Origin: Ardenticatenia bacterium
GTDB lineage: Bacteria > Chloroflexota > Anaerolineae > 4572-78 > NAK82
DNA: 54,056 nt
Reading direction: 5' to 3'
Assembly: GCA_003130875.1 (NCBI GenBank)
Contig: QEXY01000118.1
Coordinates: 1 to 54,056 of the forward strand
In this document: one piece after another, positions 50,341 to 54,056 of the stretch
How positions within the stretch are numbered: position 1 is the stretch's first letter
How the letters are laid out: every line of letters starts with the position of its first letter
Notes under the pieces: generated by a model
The model's database searches: none
What the model was told of the DNA's origin: nothing
What the model saw: only the letters and a program-made list of their open reading frames with translations
Position numbers and translations under genes: made by a program

Positions 50341-51954
50341 CTATGTCAGCCTGGCGTGGTAGATTCTCGCGCGCACAAGGTCTGTTATAACGCGTGCCAA
50401 CTGTTCTACAGTGGCACCTGGGGAGATCGCATCCACGTGTAAACCTTCTAGGCGTGCTGTCTTGGCGGTGATCCTGTCCAGACAAACGATCTGGGCACCG
50501 GAGAGAGCCTCGACCAGCTGAGACTGTCCCAGACACATAGCCAATCCTCTAACAGTGTACGGGTTGGCCAGGACGGCGATGTCCACCTGTTGCTCGATAG
50601 CCGATTGCGTCGAGGGTTCCAATTCGTTGGGCAGCATCGCATGTAGTTCCAGATTCTCTGCGATCACCCCTCGACTTTGCAAGACCTCGATTACATCCCA
50701 CGCAGCGAGGCGATTATCTAACACCAGGGCGCGTTGGTGGGGCGAGAGACAATCCGAGAGGGCGAGCACAGGATCGGCAGCCTCTCCCAGTGCACAGTCG
50801 GCGACCAACCCGTAAGCGGCCAAGGCTTGCGCTGTCAGCTGATCCAGGGCTGCGAGACGACAGCCGCTTAGCAAGCGGACATCGTATCCCAGGTCGAAGA
50901 AGCGGTGCAAGAAGACCTCGACACTGTCTGAGCTACCGAAAATCAACCAGTCCCAAGCCGGTCGGTAACGATCAGTGGATCTTAGATCCGCAAACACGGC
51001 GTCCAGCTGGTTTCGTTCTCCTGTCCGCACGATATGGAAAGGAATGGACTCGATGATCTCGGCACCTAACGCCCACAGGGCCTGGCTGAGTAGGAACCCT
51101 TGTCTTGCAGGCAATGTGTTCAGCACCCGCAGCCCCAGCAATGGGCGACGCTCGGGCATGTCGAACCAACGCAAGGTCTCGTGCAGCCGCACCACCTCAC
51201 CGACCACGATGACCACCGGTGGGCGCAATCCGACGGCACGGGACACAACGGTGTCCAGCGTGCCCACGACGGTGCGTTGCTGCGGGAAGGTAGCGCGCTG
51301 GATGATGGCAACCGGTGTATCTGGGGCACGCCCGTGGGCGATTAACCGTTCGACGATGTGAGGCAAGCGTTGCATGCCCATGAGAAAAACCACGGTGTCG
51401 GCACGGGCCAGTTGCTCCCAGTCGCATAGCAGCTCCTCAGGGGTATCCTCGGTGCGATGACCGGTGACGATGGCCAAGTTACACGCAATGCCGCGGTGGG
51501 TGACGGGAATGCCTGCAAAAGCTGGCGCAGCAATAGCACTGCTCACGCCGGGTACGATCTCGAACGGGATACCCGCAGCTGCTAAAGCGAGCGCTTCCTC
51601 TCCACCTCGTCCGAACACAAAAGGGTCGCCCCCCTTGAGCCGCACCACCACTTTACCGGCGCGTGCGCGGTCGATGAGGAGGGCATTGATCTCGTCCTGA
51701 GGCACGACATGGCAATGCGGCTGTTTCCCGACATCGATCAATTCGGCATGAGGAGGCGCATAGGCCAGCAACAGGCGACCGATCAACCGGTCGTACACCA
51801 CGACATCGGCACGTTGGAGACATGTAACGCCACGCACCGTGATCAGTTCCGGGTCGCCTGGTCCTGCTCCAACGATATAGACGATGCCACGTCGATGGGA
51901 TTCCTCAGACACAGGGACGCTCCAGGAGCTGAATTTGGAGATGAGATTGGCCAT
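50341..51954 (-). CDS. cobA-hemD: Fused uroporphyrinogen-III C-methyltransferase / synthase
   Basis: This 537-residue protein makes uroporphyrinogen III and methylates it at C2 and C7 to give precorrin-2. Residues ~20-260 are the SAM-dependent methyltransferase: IVYIVGAGPGDPELITVRG, VVRLKGGDPFVFGRGGEE and PGVSSAIAAPAFAGIPVTHRG. Residues from ~270 are the uroporphyrinogen-III synthase (HemD) with GLRVLNTLPARQ and WLIFGSSDSVEVF. HemD homology is weaker, as usual for the family. It is the last gene of the operon in the transcription direction; its ATG follows the sirC stop by three bases. Confidence 0.92.
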   Translation of the reverse strand: MANLISKFSSWSVPVSEESHRRGIVYIVGAGPGDPELITVRGVTCLQRADVVVYDRLIGRLLLAYAPPHAELIDVGKQPHCHVVPQDEINALLIDRARAGKVVVRLKGGDPFVFGRGGEEALALAAAGIPFEIVPGVSSAIAAPAFAGIPVTHRGIACNLAIVTGHRTEDTPEELLCDWEQLARADTVVFLMGMQRLPHIVERLIAHGRAPDTPVAIIQRATFPQQRTVVGTLDTVVSRAVGLRPPVVIVVGEVVRLHETLRWFDMPERRPLLGLRVLNTLPARQGFLLSQALWALGAEIIESIPFHIVRTGERNQLDAVFADLRSTDRYRPAWDWLIFGSSDSVEVFLHRFFDLGYDVRLLSGCRLAALDQLTAQALAAYGLVADCALGEAADPVLALSDCLSPHQRALVLDNRLAAWDVIEVLQSRGVIAENLELHAMLPNELEPSTQSAIEQQVDIAVLANPYTVRGLAMCLGQSQLVEALSGAQIVCLDRITAKTARLEGLHVDAISPGATVEQLARVITDLVRARIYHARLT

Positions 51955-51957
51955 GGC

Positions 51958-52599
51958 TCACATCTCACTGATCTTCAACAGATGCTGTAAATAGGCACGT
52001 GCCGCTTCTCGTCCCTCTTCTCGAATGATTTCCAGTATTCGGGAACTGAGCACGCGCTGCACCAGGGCACGTCTTCGGTTCATCGCTCCATCCTCATCCT
52101 GCTCAGCCAAACGCAGCTCACCGAGCAATTCTATGAGGGTGGCGTATTCCTCTCCGATTATTGTTTCCAGTTGCATCCGCAGGTATTGCGCCAGGCTTGG
52201 ACTGGTTCCTCCGCTCGAGATGGCGATCGTCAGATCGCCTCGCCGCAATGTAGCCGGCACAATAAAATTGCTCACCGTCGGTTCGGTTGCCACGTTCACC
52301 AGACAGCCGAGGCTTTCGGCTTCATGCGCCACGGCGCGGTTGACCTCCGGATCGTTTGTGGCAGCGACCACCAGAAAGGCACCATAAAGATCTCCCGGAC
52401 GATAGGCGCGTCGCAGCAGGGTGATTCGACCGTCGGCAAGATATTCTTCCAGCTCAGGCACAATTTGCGGACTGATCACGACGATGTTGGCATTCGCCTC
52501 CAGCAGGCCGGCCACTTTGCGGGCGGCGACGGCGCCGCCCCCCACCACAATGCAGCGCCGCTGCTCGAGACCGACCAGGTTGATCGGATAGGTTTTCAT
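51958..52599 (-). CDS. sirC: Precorrin-2 dehydrogenase (siroheme-synthase N-terminal type)
   Basis: This 213-residue protein oxidises precorrin-2 to sirohydrochlorin with NAD. The N-terminus [30 protein letters not shown] is the CysG/Met8-type Rossmann motif, followed by [15 protein letters not shown] and [30 protein letters not shown], which bears the family's conserved Gly-Ser-Pro stretch. The start at ATG 52599 overlaps the cobD stop in an ATGA motif and has GGAG upstream. It has no ferrochelatase region beyond what the Met8-type carries, so it serves siroheme or the cobalamin branch. Confidence 0.93.
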   Translation of the reverse strand: MKTYPINLVGLEQRRCIVVGGGAVAARKVAGLLEANANIVVISPQIVPELEEYLADGRITLLRRAYRPGDLYGAFLVVAATNDPEVNRAVAHEAESLGCLVNVATEPTVSNFIVPATLRRGDLTIAISSGGTSPSLAQYLRMQLETIIGEEYATLIELLGELRLAEQDEDGAMNRRRALVQRVLSSRILEIIREEGREAARAYLQHLLKISEM

Positions 52600-53549
52600 C
52601 GCGCATCTCCGGGACGACGATGGAGCAGCCCGGTGAGGATGGCGACCAACAAGGTTGCCAGGCCACAACAAACTGCGGTCAAACGCATTGCCCGATGGAT
52701 GTCTTGTGTCTGAGGCTGGCGCAATCCACATCCCAGTCGGTAGTGACCAATTTTTTCCAGTTCAACGCCCAGTGCGCCGGCCATAGCGCTCATCGGGTGG
52801 CCGGCATTGGGACTGGCAGTCGTGGCTGCGTCCCGGCGCCATATGCACCACGCGGTGGATGCATCCTCACCGAGCAACCAAGAAGCCAACACAATCAACA
52901 GCGCTGTCAAGCGAGCGGGTAGTAAGTTGAGCAGGTCGTCCAGGCGGGCAGCGGCCTTGCCCAACCATTCATGTTCTGCATCCCGGTATCCCCACATCGA
53001 ATCGCACGTGCTGACAAAGCGATATGTCAGGGCCGCAGGCAATCCCCCCAGTGCGTAGTACAACAATGGGGCGACGACCCCATCGCACGCATTCTCGGCT
53101 ATCGACTCGATGGTGGCAGCGGCCACATGGGCGGCGCTTAACCGGGAAGTGTCGCGGCTGACAAGATGCCAGCGGACCAGGCGACGCGCTGCGTCGAGAT
53201 CGTCACGCTCCAAGGCCTGCTGGATCTGATGGGCCGCCTTAAGCAAACCGCTGAGCGAGAAGAGCATTTTGAGCAGCACTGCTTCTCCAAGCCAGCGGAA
53301 CGGAATGGGCAGGCGTGTGAGGGCGCTGACGATGAAACGGCCGGCCCAGAAGCTCATAATGCATCCGCCTGCCACGACTGCACCGCCGTAGAACAAGCGA
53401 CCGCGTCCCGGGTTTCGGGGGGCAAAACGTTTTGCCAATGCAATCACTTGCCCCATGTACGCCACCGGGTGAAAACGGTTGGGCGGGTCACCCAGCAGCA
53501 GATCAATGCACCACGCCAGCGCAATGGGCAGGACGGATGCGACGTTCAT
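52596..53549 (-). CDS. cobD: Adenosylcobinamide-phosphate synthase
   Basis: This 317-residue membrane enzyme (CbiB/CobD) joins cobyric acid to aminopropanol phosphate. The signature motifs are [18 protein letters not shown] near the N-terminus, [34 protein letters not shown], which is diagnostic, and [26 protein letters not shown] near the end. Five or so hydrophobic helices are present. I chose ATG at 53549; the longer frame extends into cobT and would start without support. It is coupled to sirC by the ATGA overlap and follows cobT by 22 bases. Confidence 0.94.
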   Translation of the reverse strand: MNVASVLPIALAWCIDLLLGDPPNRFHPVAYMGQVIALAKRFAPRNPGRGRLFYGGAVVAGGCIMSFWAGRFIVSALTRLPIPFRWLGEAVLLKMLFSLSGLLKAAHQIQQALERDDLDAARRLVRWHLVSRDTSRLSAAHVAAATIESIAENACDGVVAPLLYYALGGLPAALTYRFVSTCDSMWGYRDAEHEWLGKAAARLDDLLNLLPARLTALLIVLASWLLGEDASTAWCIWRRDAATTASPNAGHPMSAMAGALGVELEKIGHYRLGCGLRQPQTQDIHRAMRLTAVCCGLATLLVAILTGLLHRRPGDAR

Positions 53550-53571
53550 AAGGATATTTTCTTGGACCACG

Positions 53572-54056
53572 TTACTGCCGGTCCGAGACTCCTGCCTCGG
53601 CAAAGGTGGCCATCTCGTCAAGAATCTTGCAGGCTGCTTCGACCAATGAGATGCCCAGCGCCGCTCCAGTGCCCTCGCCGAGGCGCATATCCAGGTCCAT
53701 CAGCGGCGCCAAGCCCAACCAGGTGAGCATAGCCTGATGGCCGGGCTCCTGCGAACGATGTGCCGCGATCAGGTAAGAACGCACCTGCGGCGCAAGAGCG
53801 ACGGCGATCATCGCTGCCGCCGTTGAGATGAAGCCATCCACGACCACTGGACGGCGATGGGCTGCTGCACCTAACATCACACCAGCCATTCCACCGATTT
53901 CGAAGCCACCCACTTTGCTCAACACATCCAACCCATCAAAGGGATCAGGACGGTTGACCGATAGGGCACGTTGCACCGCGATGATTTTACGCGCCAGACC
54001 GGCATCATCCACACCGCTGCCACGCCCGACTACTTCTGCTGCCGACCGTCCGGTGA
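53572..54056 (-). CDS. cobT: Nicotinate-nucleotide-dimethylbenzimidazole phosphoribosyltransferase, partial
   Basis: This is the 3' part of cobT; the reading frame continues beyond the right edge (about 160 residues are visible). The enzyme activates the lower ligand for the cobalamin nucleotide loop. Visible motifs are [47 protein letters not shown] and the catalytic-Glu motif [11 protein letters not shown]. The C-terminus is normal. It is the first visible gene of the operon cobT-cobD-sirC-cobA/hemD; the promoter and any riboswitch are off the window. Confidence 0.94.
   Translation of the reverse strand, partial: TGRSAAEVVGRGSGVDDAGLARKIIAVQRALSVNRPDPFDGLDVLSKVGGFEIGGMAGVMLGAAAHRRPVVVDGFISTAAAMIAVALAPQVRSYLIAAHRSQEPGHQAMLTWLGLAPLMDLDMRLGEGTGAALGISLVEAACKILDEMATFAEAGVSDRQ

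Noticed and set aside
1-54056. CRISPR arrays, prophage, rRNA operon
   Set aside because: No regularly spaced repeats, phage structural genes or rRNA sequence are seen anywhere in the window.

Overview
The window reads as a chromosomal segment of a Chloroflexota (Chloroflexi) bacterium, probably from the Anaerolineae/Caldilineae/Ardenticatenia side of the phylum. The evidence is indirect: very long Thr-Pro-rich linkers in membrane-anchored proteins, secreted proteins of the type ending in a GFWPG-like motif, an aroK-aroB fusion, a Ser/Thr kinase/PP2C/VWA/FHA operon, and moderately high GC with sigma70-like promoters (about 17-base spacers). There is no 16S rRNA, so the placement is inference. 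I see no rRNA, CRISPR array, prophage or complete insertion sequence.

Layout. (1) 1-3.4 kb: the 3' end of groEL with a strong terminator, then xdhC/coxF-coxD-coxE, maturation genes for a molybdenum hydroxylase of the CO dehydrogenase type, without the structural genes. (2) 3.4-5.2 kb: two small secreted proteins on the minus strand and a tRNA-Phe. (3) 5.2-13.1 kb: aroA-aroE-aroC-aroKB, then a polytopic membrane protein and an FAD protein whose gene carries a one-base frameshift. (4) 13.1-17.8 kb: UDP-glucose dehydrogenase, an orphan solute-binding lipoprotein and a secreted beta-propeller. (5) 17.9-21.8 kb: an operon of a B12-binding radical SAM protein with a divergent AroE paralogue, then the PpsR regulator and the C-terminal remnant of a GH17 glycosidase. 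(6) 21.8-26.5 kb: a sugar-type ABC importer (binding protein, two permeases, no ATPase) with a URO-D-superfamily enzyme. (7) 26.5-29.7 kb: a 90-bp MITE-like element with 5-bp target duplications between two promoters, then two Thr-Pro-rich anchored surface proteins. (8) 29.8-35 kb: a signalling operon of a kinase fused to an eight-repeat PQQ-type propeller, a PP2C phosphatase, a VWA protein, a zinc-ribbon/FHA protein and an 81-residue orphan. (9) 35-41 kb: phosphomannomutase, a membrane protein, prepilin peptidase, nicotinate phosphoribosyltransferase and a DUF89/ARMT1-like protein. (10) 41-46 kb: glutamine synthetase followed by a three-GAF histidine kinase and a double-receiver LuxR-type regulator. 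(11) 46-50.2 kb: an AI-2E-family membrane protein, a secreted LysM protein and a second B12-binding radical SAM protein. (12) 50.3-54 kb: a minus-strand tetrapyrrole/cobalamin operon, cobT-cobD-sirC-cobA/hemD, with cobT cut by the window edge.

How the parts fit. The aro genes cover five of the seven shikimate-pathway steps; DAHP synthase and dehydroquinate dehydratase are elsewhere. The tetrapyrrole operon makes uroporphyrinogen III and precorrin-2 and attaches and completes the nucleotide loop of cobalamin, the cofactor the two radical SAM proteins would bind. The most interesting candidate system is the kinase-propeller/PP2C/VWA/FHA operon, which resembles the known kinase-phosphatase-VWA (TerY-P-like) triads but has a cytosolic propeller as its apparent sensor and an uncharacterised small protein as its last member. 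Second is the radical SAM plus AroE-paralogue pair.
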